A program made the position numbers and the translations under genes. A model generated the notes under the pieces. It searched no databases and had not been told where the DNA came from. It saw only the letters and a program-made list of their open reading frames with translations. From Pyxidicoccus trucidator (lineage in GTDB: Bacteria > Myxococcota > Myxococcia > Myxococcales > Myxococcaceae), in assembly GCF_010894435.1 (NCBI RefSeq), contig NZ_JAAIXZ010000003.1, positions 620,001 through 684,000 on the forward strand: 64,000 bases of DNA, given 5' to 3'. This document shows positions 1 through 8,751 of the stretch, in pieces. Every line of letters starts with the position of its first letter. The first letter of the stretch is position 1.

Positions 1-605
1 ATGGCGCCGAACATGGCCCCCTGGAGGCGCGGGCCCGTCATGCGGAGGATGCCCAGCTCCATGCCTCCATCGCCGACTTCCTCGGCAACCGCCACCAGCT
101 CCGTCGTTCTTCCGAGCGCGCTGTGCAACCAGGGCAGTTGCTTGGAGCCGAAGTCCAGATAGCGGATGAACACGCCGTTGACCCCGGTCAGGCCCCGGTT
201 GCCCAGGCTCGTGGGTGGACGGCCGGCCAGCTTCGAGAGTGCGCTGGCGACGTTGTCCGTGGAGCCCTTCACGTCATCCACCGCTTCGAGTACCGAGTCC
301 CGCACCTGTGAGGCACTCGCGGCAGCGGCGTCCGCCGCTCCGCCGCCCGAGACCGCCCCCGTCGCGTCGTCCCGTGGCTCCACACGACGGTGCAGCCGTC
401 GCTCCTGCACTTCAGGCCCCGCCACGACCCGCGAAGGGGAAACCGGGGCGCGCGGAGGCTCCTCGCTCGGCCGTTGCGTCAACGTGGGGCTCGTGGCACC
501 GCGCTGCATGTCGCTCAGGCTTGCGCTTCGGTGCGGTGCTCGCGGCAACGAAGCGCAGCCAGTGGAAAGTACGGCCACGCACAGCAGCAGGGCGTCAGCG
601 CGCAT
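1..605 (-). CDS. SitA-like/DUF2380 lipoprotein, N-terminal part (runs off window)
   Basis: Only the first ~201 residues are in the window; the C-terminus lies beyond position 1. The start ATG (605) overlaps the end of the upstream gene by 11 bases, so the two are translationally coupled. The N-terminus is a lipoprotein signal with lipobox STGC (Cys17). A low-complexity Pro/Ser/Arg stretch follows, then a conserved-looking block (GLTGVNGVFIRY ... LRMTGPRLQGAMFG) that I recall from the myxobacterial DUF2380/TIGR02269 lipoproteins. Some members of that family are SitA swarm-inhibition toxins, transferred between kin by outer-membrane exchange and carrying a variable C-terminal toxin domain. The toxin domain and any immunity gene would be outside this window, so the toxin role is inference; the lipoprotein call is firm. 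Confidence 0.6.
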   Translation of the reverse strand, partial: MRADALLLCVAVLSTGCASLPRAPHRSASLSDMQRGATSPTLTQRPSEEPPRAPVSPSRVVAGPEVQERRLHRRVEPRDDATGAVSGGGAADAAAASASQVRDSVLEAVDDVKGSTDNVASALSKLAGRPPTSLGNRGLTGVNGVFIRYLDFGSKQLPWLHSALGRTTELVAVAEEVGDGGMELGILRMTGPRLQGAMFGA

Positions 606-1932
606 TGTCCACCCCCAGGCCCACCGAAGCGAAGGCCCCCGGCCGCAGCGTCCCTTCCGCTTCGGGGAAGAGGAGTGTTCCGCCCGTGCCCATGGCGTAG
701 AGCTTCCCCTTGAGGAATCGCCACCGCACTTCCGCCGCGCCGAGGTAGCGCGCGCCTGGCTGTCCCATGCCCATGCCCAGCCCCTTCACCGCGACTTCAA
801 GGCTGCGCTCCAGGAGCTGCACCGCGACGCGCCCGTCCACGTCAAAGCGTCCCCAGGAGAAGGCTTCCGCGCCCACCGTCAGCATCAGGTGCCGTTGCAG
901 CCCTCCGTAGTTGACGGCATCCCAGCCCACCTTCAGCTCGCCATGGACGGAGTAGCCAGAGGGGAACGGGGCTTCCGCCAGCGCCCCGCCGTCAGGGCCC
1001 GCCGCCCGGAAGCGCGCCAGCTCGTAGTCCGGGCCGAAGAAGCCCTGCCGGAAGCCGCCGTGCTGTCGCCGCCCCTCCAGCCGCAGCTTCAGGTCCAGCG
1101 TGGAGGTCAGTGCATCGAGGCCGCCGCCCACGACCGCGCCCCACGCGCCGCCCTCCCCGGGCCTTCCACCCCAGCCAGCAATCACGTGCGCCTCATACGT
1201 CGGACGCACCCTCACCACGGCCGTCGCGTCCAGGTGCGCCAGTGTCACCGAGGGCGCGCGTCCGCCGGCCCGGCCCCAGTCATGCACGGCGGACAGCGCC
1301 AGCGTGTAGCGGCCCGGCTCGCGCGGCTTGCCGAAGAGGACGTGCTGCATGTCCAGGGCGAGCTCCGCGCCCATGAGACGCGCGCCCAGCACGTCCGAGG
1401 CGAAGGCGTGTGTATAGAGCGGCCCGACCGTGCCGGTGAGGATGCCTCCTGCCGGGTGGTAGTCGGGATTGGCGCGGCTGGAGTAGCGCCGCACGAGATG
1501 GCCGGACAGGAGGGTGTAGTTCTCCAGCGCGCCGAACCACACAGCCAGCGGCGAGTACTCCGAGCCCAGCTTGAGGCCGCGCACGAGCTGTCCCCAATCG
1601 GAGAGGCTGTCCCAGTCCTCCCGCCTCACGAGGCCCGCGCCTTCACCGCCACCCCACAGTCGCAGCCGCACCGGGGCGCCCACATTGACGCCGAACTCCG
1701 GGCCGCCGTCGAGGATGACCGTGGGCTCCACCTGCGCGAAGCCCTCTTCCGTGCCTACGCCTGCACGCGGCAGCAGGGCCCACGTAGCCGCCTCTACGCG
1801 CGTCAGGGAGTGCCACCTGCGCGCCAAGGGCATCGCGAAGGGAGCGGCCTCCTCGGGGGCGGTCGGCTCCGTGGCGCTTCCCGTCAAGGGCCACAGCAGC
1901 AGCAACACCACGCGACCGCGAATCCGCCACAT
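595..1932 (-). CDS. Exported protein, probable outer-membrane beta-barrel (SitB-like position)
   Basis: 445 residues. I chose the ATG at 1932 because AGGAGG sits 5 bases upstream and the protein then begins with a clean Sec signal (basic MWRIRGR, then a Leu/Val core ending near GSATEP); the longer frame upstream lacks both. The rest has alternating hydrophobic/polar strands rich in Gly, Tyr and aromatic residues, with the final strand-like segments typical of an outer-membrane barrel. I do not recognise a named family. It is first in an operon whose next gene is a DUF2380-type lipoprotein overlapping by 11 bases. In Myxococcus, sitBAI loci have an accessory protein gene (sitB) just upstream of the sitA toxin, so a SitB-like accessory role is possible but unproven. 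Confidence 0.5.
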   Translation of the reverse strand: MWRIRGRVVLLLLWPLTGSATEPTAPEEAAPFAMPLARRWHSLTRVEAATWALLPRAGVGTEEGFAQVEPTVILDGGPEFGVNVGAPVRLRLWGGGEGAGLVRREDWDSLSDWGQLVRGLKLGSEYSPLAVWFGALENYTLLSGHLVRRYSSRANPDYHPAGGILTGTVGPLYTHAFASDVLGARLMGAELALDMQHVLFGKPREPGRYTLALSAVHDWGRAGGRAPSVTLAHLDATAVVRVRPTYEAHVIAGWGGRPGEGGAWGAVVGGGLDALTSTLDLKLRLEGRRQHGGFRQGFFGPDYELARFRAAGPDGGALAEAPFPSGYSVHGELKVGWDAVNYGGLQRHLMLTVGAEAFSWGRFDVDGRVAVQLLERSLEVAVKGLGMGMGQPGARYLGAAEVRWRFLKGKLYAMGTGGTLLFPEAEGTLRPGAFASVGLGVDNAR

Positions 1933-2203
1933 GCACGCCTCCTGGGATTGCCTCTTTGGGGACTGGACACGGCAGTACCCATCCGGTCCGACACGGGCGC
2001 CGGGCCAGGGGTGAGTCAGCCGCGTTGAGTGGGAAATGCGCGCAGCCGGTGCGTCAGGCTGTCGGTGCTTGTGCATCGTGCGGCGGCGCGGGGCGTCACC
2101 GGGCTCTGTCGGCACGTCATTCGAGGACGGCGAGCAATCAGCTCGCGGGCCGTTCGTGCTTCAGACGCATGCCGTGTCTACTCGAAGCCCGGGCCCGGGG
2201 AGC

Positions 2204-2704
2204 TCAGCCCCCGCGCGGCCCCGGCACCCACTCCATGGCCAGGTACGGGTCGGCGTCCGTGCCCGACTCCGGCCGGAAGCCGAGCCGCTCGTACAGCGCG
2301 CGCGCCGGGTTGTCGCGCAGCACGCGCAGGCGCAGCGGCACGCCCGCCTTCTCCGCCTCGCCCCGCAGCTCGCGCAGCAGCTTCGTGCCCACGCCCGCGC
2401 GCCGGTGCGACGGCAGCAGGGCGATGTCCACGAGACGCCACTCCGCGGGGCCGCGCGCCACCAGCAGCCTGCCCGCGGGCGCGCCGCCCACCAGCACCAC
2501 CTGGTGGTCCGCCCCGGCGTACCGCATGGACCAGTCACGTCCCTGCGCCATCCACTGCATGCGCAGGAAGGCGTCCCGCTGCGCCGGGGCCCAGCCCCAC
2601 ATGGCCACCTCACCCTCGCGCGTGCTGGCATACAGGGTGAACAGGAACGCCTCGTCCGAGGCGGTGGCGGGGCGCAGTGAGACGGGCAAGGTGGCGCGGA
2701 GCAT
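2204..2704 (-). CDS. GNAT-family N-acetyltransferase
   Basis: 166 residues from the ATG at 2704. The open frame extends further upstream but that extension is low-complexity and unlike GNATs, whereas the protein from MLRATLPVSLRPAT starts directly with strand 1 of the GNAT fold. Acetyl-CoA binding motif A is visible as IALLPSHRRAGVGTKLL (the R/Q-x-x-G-x-G/A pyrophosphate loop) and motif B as NPARALYERLGF. Such enzymes transfer acetyl groups from acetyl-CoA to an amine; the substrate cannot be read from sequence. It is divergent from the 174-residue gene at 2870, sharing a 165-base intergenic region. Confidence 0.85.
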   Translation of the reverse strand: MLRATLPVSLRPATASDEAFLFTLYASTREGEVAMWGWAPAQRDAFLRMQWMAQGRDWSMRYAGADHQVVLVGGAPAGRLLVARGPAEWRLVDIALLPSHRRAGVGTKLLRELRGEAEKAGVPLRLRVLRDNPARALYERLGFRPESGTDADPYLAMEWVPGPRGG

Positions 2705-2869
2705 GGACCGCGGGGCAACCACGCGTCCACCCGCGCACGTGCCGGGCCCTTCGCGTCCTCCAGCCAACGGATGGCGCCAGCACCCGCCAGCTCCGACGTC
2801 CCGGCAATCACCGCCCAAACGTCAGACCTGGATGGGAGCCTGGGGCGGATTTTCATTCAGGAGCAAGCC

Positions 2870-3394
2870 ATGAAGAAGACGGGAGACTCGGAGCTGACGC
2901 TGGCCCTCCAGGAGGCCCGCGAGACGGAGGCCCGGTGGCGGGGGCTGGCCACGCGGCTGATGGAGCTGGGCGACGACGCCATGGACGCGCAGCTGCTGGT
3001 GGCCTTCCGCGCCGCGCGCGAGGAGGGCGTGGTGCCGCCCGACGCGGGCTTCTTCCTGGTGGCCCACATCCTCACCGCCATGGCGGACGAGGCCATCGCC
3101 GAGGACCCCCGCGTGCGGCGGCTCGCCCGTGAGCTGGACCAGATGGAGCACGAGTACGGCGTGGGCGATGGCGTCTGGCACGACGGCGAGGAGACGCCGC
3201 CGGAGGAGTGGGAGGCCCTGTGCGCGGTGTACGAGGCCGCGTGCGACGAGGCCCGCGCCACCTTCTTCCGCGCCTACGGCGAGGAGGACATGGCCCGCCT
3301 CTACCTGGAGGACCGCGTCTGCTTCCACCGCCGCTTCGAGAGCGGCCGCCGCTTCTTCCACGGCCTGCCCATGCTGCCCGAGCACCTGCACTGA
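2870..3394 (+). CDS. Conserved hypothetical protein, acidic and helical
   Basis: 174 residues; no family recognised. The ATG at 2870 is preceded by an AGGAG-like sequence (2860-2864). The protein is soluble, strongly acidic and predicted helical, with no signal peptide or membrane segment. The C-terminal third is rich in aromatic and charged residues (EEDMARLYLEDRVCFHRRFESGRRFFHG). Codon use matches the surrounding chromosome. It is divergent from the GNAT gene at 2204-2704. Confidence 0.6.
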   Translation: MKKTGDSELTLALQEARETEARWRGLATRLMELGDDAMDAQLLVAFRAAREEGVVPPDAGFFLVAHILTAMADEAIAEDPRVRRLARELDQMEHEYGVGDGVWHDGEETPPEEWEALCAVYEAACDEARATFFRAYGEEDMARLYLEDRVCFHRRFESGRRFFHGLPMLPEHLH

Positions 3395-3903
3395 CGGTGA
3401 CGCGCGGAGTCGGCCGGGCGCGCGGGAAGATTCGCCGCGAGGCCCGTTCCCTTCTCACCCGCGCGAGGTCCGGTGTGGGATTTCGCGAGGGCAGGAGGTG
3501 GGGCGGGCCTGGGGGCCTGTCCCCACCTCCGCGTTCACTCTCTCAAAACCCAGGAGTTACGCGGACCTGGCCGACGGCCCGTTGCACATGCATGGCGTAA
3601 ACTTACCGTGACGGACGTGTCAATTAGCTCTGCTTCAGGATGGCGCAATGCGCTGTTGATGAAGGCGCTTGCCTCACCCTGGCGTTTTCCTCCGCCTCAC
3701 CCTATTCCGGCGCTCGCTTTCGGGCGTGTAGGGCTGGTGGCGGGAAAGAAGTCAATGCATACCATGGGTGTAGAGACTCGAAACTCCAAGGCGAGTCTCT
3801 AGCAGCCTCCGCGCTGCACGGCGGCGCGCGTTTCCGGCAGTAGAAGTCCCCTCCAAGGACCCGGAGCCGCGCGCCGCCGCTCTTTTTTCCCCGCCAGCGC
3901 TCG
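3395..3903. other. Long convergent intergenic region
   Basis: About 510 bases between the ends of two convergent genes. Small open frames exist (for example 3640-3843 +) but have no convincing ribosome site or coding character. The only strong structure is the perfect inverted repeat at 3771-3801. Local GC is lower between about 3590 and 3790 than in flanking genes. Confidence 0.6.
3771..3801. repeat. Perfect 10-bp inverted repeat with 11-base loop
   Basis: TAGAGACTCG (3771-3780) is exactly complementary to CGAGTCTCTA (3792-3801), separated by 11 bases. As RNA it would form a 10-bp hairpin; neither side has a U run, so it is not a classical intrinsic terminator. It lies between convergent genes, about 100 bases past the end of the SDR gene. 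Confidence 0.6.
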
Positions 3904-4635
3904 CTAGAACTTCTCGGGTGCGGGCCGCACGTCCAACTCCTGCGTCCAGGCCGACGGGTCCTGCCGGTGCAGCTGCCAGTACGTCTCCGCGAGGGCGTCC
4001 GGCGACAGCAGCTCCGCCGGCTGCCGCAGGGCGCCTCGCGCGTGGGTGCGGGTGGTGTCGATGACGCCGTCGATGACGACGTGGGCCACGTGGATGCCGC
4101 GCGGGCCGAACTCGCGCGCCAGCGACTGCGCCAGGGCGCGGAGGCCGAACTTGCCCGTGGCGAAGGCCGCCGAGCGCGGGCCGCCGCGCAGCGACGCGGT
4201 GGCCCCGGTGAAGAGCAGCGTGCCGCGTCCCCGCTCCACCATGGCCGGCAGCACCGCGCGCGCGCACAGCACGCCGCCCAGGCAGTTGATGCGCCACGAG
4301 GTGTCGAAGTCCTCGGGAGACGTCTCCAGGAAGCCGGCCATGCGGAAGAGGCCGGCGTTGTAGATGCAGACGTCCGGGGCGCCGTGCTCCTCGCGCAGGC
4401 GGGCGAAGGACTCGCTCACCGCGCCCGCGTCGGTGGCGTCAGTGGGGTAGAGGCTCGCGCTGCCGCCGGCCTCGTGCACCATCTGCTGTACCTTGCGCAG
4501 CGAGTCCTCGCTCCGGGCGAAGAGGCCCACGGTGTAGCCCTCGCGGGCGAAGCGCCAGGCGAGTGCCGCGCCCAGCCCTGGACCTGCTCCCACCACCGCG
4601 GCCACCTTCGTGGCCGACTTCGCAGTCGTTCCCAT
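3904..4635 (-). CDS. SDR-family oxidoreductase-like protein lacking the catalytic Ser and Tyr
   Basis: 243 residues, the usual size for a classical short-chain dehydrogenase. The nucleotide-binding loop is GAGPGLG (16-22) and the core motif is YNAG (92-95). At the active site the usual Y-x-x-x-K reads F-A-T-G-K (158-162), so Tyr is replaced by Phe while Lys162 is kept. The position normally holding the catalytic Ser, 13 residues before, is Ala145 in TGATASL. The same substitutions occur in a subfamily I recall as common in proteobacteria, so this is probably not a random lesion, but normal carbonyl reduction chemistry is doubtful. The fold is certain; substrate and activity are unknown. Monocistronic on the minus strand. 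Confidence 0.85.
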   Translation of the reverse strand: MGTTAKSATKVAAVVGAGPGLGAALAWRFAREGYTVGLFARSEDSLRKVQQMVHEAGGSASLYPTDATDAGAVSESFARLREEHGAPDVCIYNAGLFRMAGFLETSPEDFDTSWRINCLGGVLCARAVLPAMVERGRGTLLFTGATASLRGGPRSAAFATGKFGLRALAQSLAREFGPRGIHVAHVVIDGVIDTTRTHARGALRQPAELLSPDALAETYWQLHRQDPSAWTQELDVRPAPEKF

Positions 4636-4815
4636 GGCCGTCCGGGTTAACCCCCTCGCGGGCGCGAGGCCAGCCGGTGGGAGGGCCCGCGTCTCCAGGC
4701 CAACGGTGCGACGGAAGGGTGGGTGCGACGCACCCGGACGTGGAGCCCCGTCACTCGGCCCACGGTGCGACGGCGGGGCGGAAGTTCCCCGGGCGCGGCG
4801 CTACATTGCCGCGCC

Positions 4816-5571
4816 ATGACGACCGCCCACGCCACCCGTCTCCTCGATTTGCTCTGGGAGCGCTACGCCGCCGAGGTGCCCTACGCGCGCACCTTCGTCC
4901 AGCTCTCCGGAGGCAGCTTCCGCAATGACCACGTCGCGCTGCGCTCGCTGGCGCGGCCCGGTGGGGGCATCGCCCTCTTCTCGCGGCCCTTCGAGCGGCT
5001 CGGCTGGAAGGCCGCGGGCGCGTACACCTTCCCGGACGCGCGCCTGTCCGCCATCTACATGTCCCATCCGGCCGGGCTGCCGCGCGTCTTCATCTCCGAG
5101 CTGAAGCAGGAGGAGCTGTCCCCGCGAGCCCGCGAGCTGCTCGCCGCGCTGCCCGAGGACCCGCCTCCGCCCGAGGACGTGGACGCGCTCGCCGCGTGGT
5201 TCTCCCCGCCGCCTCCGCCGGACGAGGCCGCGCTGCTGGAGCTGGAGAAGGAGTCGCAGTACGGCGCGTGGCTGCTCGCCTTCGGCCGCAAGGTGAACCA
5301 CTTCACCGGCTCGGTGGACGACGTGGAGGTGTGGCAGCGGCGCATGCGCGAGGCGGGCGTGCCCATGAAGTCCGACATCGAGGGCGCCGCCGGCACGTCG
5401 CTGCGGCAGACGGCCACCCACGCCGCGCCGCTGCCGTTGACGCTCAAGGGCGGCGGCACGCGCACGTGGCCCTACGCGTACTTCGAGATTGCCCAGCGCT
5501 CGCCGGACTTCGACGGCTTCCTCGGGCCGCAGGCGCGCGCGCTCTTCGACATGACGAAGCGGGGCGGGTGA
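4816..5571 (+). CDS. DUF1338-family 2-oxoadipate dioxygenase/decarboxylase-like protein
   Basis: 251 residues from the ATG at 4816. The DUF1338/HglS family uses Fe(II) to convert 2-oxoadipate to D-2-hydroxyglutarate in lysine catabolism. The three metal-ligand candidates expected in this fold are present in order: His39 in NDHVALR (followed by the family Arg43), His162 in VNHFT and Glu224 in AYFEIAQR. The protein is clearly shorter than the roughly 450-residue HglS/YdcJ type, consistent with the compact bacterial branch; the acidic, Pro-rich segment around residues 115-140 replaces a larger insertion. No lysine-degradation neighbours are visible, so the pathway assignment is by family only. 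Confidence 0.8.
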   Translation: MTTAHATRLLDLLWERYAAEVPYARTFVQLSGGSFRNDHVALRSLARPGGGIALFSRPFERLGWKAAGAYTFPDARLSAIYMSHPAGLPRVFISELKQEELSPRARELLAALPEDPPPPEDVDALAAWFSPPPPPDEAALLELEKESQYGAWLLAFGRKVNHFTGSVDDVEVWQRRMREAGVPMKSDIEGAAGTSLRQTATHAAPLPLTLKGGGTRTWPYAYFEIAQRSPDFDGFLGPQARALFDMTKRGG

Positions 5572-5696
5572 GCCGGAGGCCGTGCGAGATTCGGAGCGTC
5601 CGTCCAGGCTCGCGCCACACCGTTCTCCGAGGGGGAAGATGGACGCCGTCACCGTCGGGTTGCTGGCGCTGGGGTTCGAGCTGGGGGTTCCTCGTG

Positions 5697-7595
5697 TCAG
5701 TCGAGCAGCGCGGAGGAGCGCGCCGGAGTCGGCCGGCTCCGGGCGCGCGCACGGGCCAGGGCGGGATTCCCGGCCTCCTCGCGGCTCCGGGCGATGCGCT
5801 CCTGGAGCGAGGCGCGGATGGGCTCGGGCATGGAGGCCAGCAGCACCTCGCCCACCACGTCGTGGGTGAACCAGCGCCCGCGCACCACGTGGGCGTCCTC
5901 GAGCTGCCGCCAGGGCTCGTGCAGCTCGTCCACGGGCACCTCCAGCACGGCCGCCGCCAGCTCCGCGCTGAAGTCCGTCTGCGCCACGGCGAAGACGCGC
6001 GCGAGCCGGAGCGCCGCGGGCGACAGCCTTCCGAGCCGGTGCTCGATGATGGAGCGCACCCGCTCGGGCGGAGGCATCGACTCGGGGAAGCGGCCCTCGA
6101 AGGCGTGGGACTCCAGCAGGTGGCGCACCGTCTCCACGATGAAGAGCGGACTGCCTCCGGCGTAGGTGCCCACCTTCTCCGCCACGCCCTCCAGCCCGGG
6201 GACGCCCATGCTGTGCAGCATGTCCCGCACGGCGGGCGGAGTCAGCCAGCTCAGGGGGATGCGCACCAGCACGCCCGCGGAGACGCCGCTGTCGATGATG
6301 TCCCGCCTCCAGCTCAAGTCGTTCTCGAAGGGACGGTGCGCGTGGAGGACGAGGGGGAAGCGGCCCCGCGCCGTCTCCTCCATGAAGTGCGTCTGCACGT
6401 GCATGCCCAGCTCGGCGCTGTCCGGGTCGATGTAGTGCGCGTCGTCGAAGAAGATGCTGTCCAGGTCCGCTGCCGTCTCGCGCAGCAGGGCGAACACCGC
6501 GGCGTGGAGGCGCGGCTTCTCCTCCGTGCGCGCCGGGCCCAGGCGGGCGTGCGGCTCCAGCTCCGGCATCAGCCGCGACAGCTCGCGCCGCGCCCAGGGC
6601 TCCAGGTGCACCTGGGGCTTCCGCGCCAGCAGCGCCCTCAGGCTGCGGATGTGGGTGGCGAAGGGGAGGTGGAGGTCTCCCGGCCGGGCGGCCAGCAGCA
6701 CCCAGCGCCCCTTGCTGCGCGCGAAGTCGCTGAGCAGCCGCGACTTGCCGATGCCCGCGTCGCCCTCCACGAAGATGTTGCGGCGCGACGCCCACGCATC
6801 CTCCAACTGCTCCCACTCCCTCTCGCGGCCGACGAGCAGCGGCGGGTGGAGCACCGACAGCGGCACGGCGCGCTTGCCTGGACGCGCCGGCAGCCGGTGC
6901 CCGGCCTCGTGGCGTTCGATGTCGCGAGCGAGCTGCCGCGTGGACTCGGAGGGCTCCACGTCCAGCTCGCGCCGCAGCACCTCCCGGCACTGCTGCCACG
7001 CGGCCAGCGCGGCGCCCCGGTCTCCCAGGCGGTGCAGCAGGCGCATGACGTGCTGGTGCGCCTCCTCGGAGGTGGGCTCCAGGTCCACCAGGCGCCGGGC
7101 CATCTCCAGCGCCACGGTGAGCTGCCCGGCCCCCTGCTCGTGGCGCCGCACCTGGGTGTCGAGCGCCTCGAAGCGCATCCGCCGCAGCCGCAGGCGCCAC
7201 ATCCGCAGCCAGTCGTCCAGGGCCGAGCAGTCGTCATACGCGTGGCCTTCCAGCAGCTCGCCGGTGAAGGCCGCCACGCGCTCGCGGTCCCCCGTCTCGT
7301 GCGCCACCACCAGGAGGGCGACGTCCATGGACAGCCCCGCCTCCAGCATCAGCGGCTCCCGGCCCTGTACGCAGGGGGTGCCGGCCAGCTCGCGCAGGCG
7401 GCGGAGCAGCTGGCGCAGGTTGTTGCGCGCGGTGGCCTCGGAGGACTCCGGCCACAGGAGCCCGGCCAGGCGCCAACGCGCCGTGGCGCCTTCCAGGGCG
7501 AGGTAGGCCAGCAGCGCCGCCGTCTTCCGCTCCAGGTACTTCGGAGCCTCCAGGCCACCCACCAGCCTGGGCGTTCCCAGCAACGCGATGTCCAA
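5697..7595 (-). CDS. SARP/AfsR-like transcriptional regulator with BTAD and AAA domains
   Basis: 632 residues beginning at a TTG (7595) with a purine-rich AGGGGG about 9 bases upstream. The N-terminal ~95 residues look like the winged-helix DNA-binding domain of SARP regulators (KTAALLAYLALEGATARWRLAGLLWP). A bacterial transcriptional activation domain (BTAD) of TPR-like helices follows to about residue 230, then an AAA/NTPase module with Walker A EGDAGIGKS and a Walker B-like DSIFFDDAHYID. The C-terminus is helical and ATPase-associated. Such proteins usually activate clusters in response to a ligand; no obvious target cluster is adjacent, although the quinoprotein operon begins within 8 kb. 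Its gene is divergent from that at 7951 across a 355-base region. Confidence 0.85.
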   Translation of the reverse strand: MDIALLGTPRLVGGLEAPKYLERKTAALLAYLALEGATARWRLAGLLWPESSEATARNNLRQLLRRLRELAGTPCVQGREPLMLEAGLSMDVALLVVAHETGDRERVAAFTGELLEGHAYDDCSALDDWLRMWRLRLRRMRFEALDTQVRRHEQGAGQLTVALEMARRLVDLEPTSEEAHQHVMRLLHRLGDRGAALAAWQQCREVLRRELDVEPSESTRQLARDIERHEAGHRLPARPGKRAVPLSVLHPPLLVGREREWEQLEDAWASRRNIFVEGDAGIGKSRLLSDFARSKGRWVLLAARPGDLHLPFATHIRSLRALLARKPQVHLEPWARRELSRLMPELEPHARLGPARTEEKPRLHAAVFALLRETAADLDSIFFDDAHYIDPDSAELGMHVQTHFMEETARGRFPLVLHAHRPFENDLSWRRDIIDSGVSAGVLVRIPLSWLTPPAVRDMLHSMGVPGLEGVAEKVGTYAGGSPLFIVETVRHLLESHAFEGRFPESMPPPERVRSIIEHRLGRLSPAALRLARVFAVAQTDFSAELAAAVLEVPVDELHEPWRQLEDAHVVRGRWFTHDVVGEVLLASMPEPIRASLQERIARSREEAGNPALARARARSRPTPARSSALLD

Positions 7596-7950
7596 GCAAC
7601 CCCCTGCGTGTCCAATTCCAGATTACCTGGAGGGAAATGACAGAGGCAGCCCCCTCCCCCGGTTGGCTGTCACCTTCCAGTCACGCCCGACCTGAGACGG
7701 TGGGTGACATGGAAGCCGTGGCGGCGCGGCGTCCTCACCTGGGGTCGCGCCGACATGGGGGACATATCGGTGACTGGGGGGAGCACGGGCAGGGTCGGCA
7801 GGGGTGTTCGGCCCTGCCCGTGAACATTTCCGGAGTTGCCCGGAGCACTCCGCCACCCGGCCCCCTGGCGAGCAGGTTTCAGCTGGAGGTCGCGTCCGGG
7901 ACAATGCTGGGGTAGAGAGCACCTCCCCCGCCCAAGACGGCCCATTCCTG
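7596..7950. other. Divergent intergenic region between regulator and hypothetical gene
   Basis: About 355 bases separating the BTAD regulator (minus) from the hypothetical gene at 7951 (plus). It should hold both promoters, but I see no convincing -35/-10 pair or strong palindrome and no supported gene. Confidence 0.4.
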
Positions 7951-8625
7951 ATGCCAAGAGCCCGACGTTCCCGCTCCCCACGTCCTTCGTCTCCCTCCAA
8001 GCCGCGTGCCTCCCGCGAGGTGGCCGCCCCGGTCACGCTGTCGTCCGTCGAGAGCGCCTTTCGCGCAGCGCTCCGAACCGAGCTGGGAGGACCTCTCTCC
8101 GAGCTGATGAACCGCATGCTCCGCGTCGCGAGCGGAATGTCGGGAGGCATCCGGAGTGCTGCCTCTCCCGTGCGTGCCCTGGCTGCCGTGGTCTCCACGC
8201 CGGAGCCGGAGGCCTGTGCGGTCATCGGCTGCCTGCTGCCTCGCGGCGAGTCTGGCTTCTGCAAGGCCCACGGCGTGCAGCGGCTCCAGATGATTGCCGC
8301 CGGGCGGCTCCATCCGCAGTGGGTGGAAGGCGCGTCGCCGCACAGCGTCCCGAACGTCATCCCGCCCCGCAAGCGCCGGGGTGAGGGCCGGCGTGCCGCG
8401 AGCCCCGCCCCGGAGGCCGCCGCGCGTCCGAGCGTCGAGCCCCGCGTGAGCGAGCCCCGCATGTGGGTGCGCAAGAAGTCCGACGCGCCTGCTTCCGTCA
8501 CGCCCACGGTGCGCAAGGGCGCCGACGCGAAGGCCGGAGCCCGCATCGAGCCGAAGCAGGACGAGCACCAGCAGATTGCCTCCACGCTCGGTCGCTGGGC
8601 GAACGAGTTCAAGTCGCGGAAGTAG
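7951..8625 (+). CDS. Conserved hypothetical basic protein with Cys/His cluster
   Basis: 224 residues from the ATG at 7951. The first ~30 residues are Arg/Ser/Pro-rich and the C-terminal ~90 are Lys/Arg/Ala-rich, as in nucleic-acid-binding proteins. The central block has a compact Cys/His arrangement (CAVIGC...GFCKAH) that could bind one metal ion, followed by GVQRLQMIAAGRLHPQW. I do not recognise the family; a DNA- or RNA-binding role is inference from charge and the putative zinc site. There is no signal peptide. Confidence 0.55.
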   Translation: MPRARRSRSPRPSSPSKPRASREVAAPVTLSSVESAFRAALRTELGGPLSELMNRMLRVASGMSGGIRSAASPVRALAAVVSTPEPEACAVIGCLLPRGESGFCKAHGVQRLQMIAAGRLHPQWVEGASPHSVPNVIPPRKRRGEGRRAASPAPEAAARPSVEPRVSEPRMWVRKKSDAPASVTPTVRKGADAKAGARIEPKQDEHQQIASTLGRWANEFKSRK

Positions 8626-8751
8626 CCGCTTCGAGCGCACCGGGCCCGGGTGGATTCACCGGGCGCCGCGCGGAGGGACTCCGGTAAGGAGTCCCTGCCC
8701 GGAAGCAGTCGCCCCGAGCACACCGGCACGGCCAGGCTCGCCGGGCGCTGC

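Noticed and set aside
3640-3843. Small plus-strand open frame in the convergent gap
   Set aside because: No convincing ribosome site, no family and it runs across the palindrome at 3771-3801.
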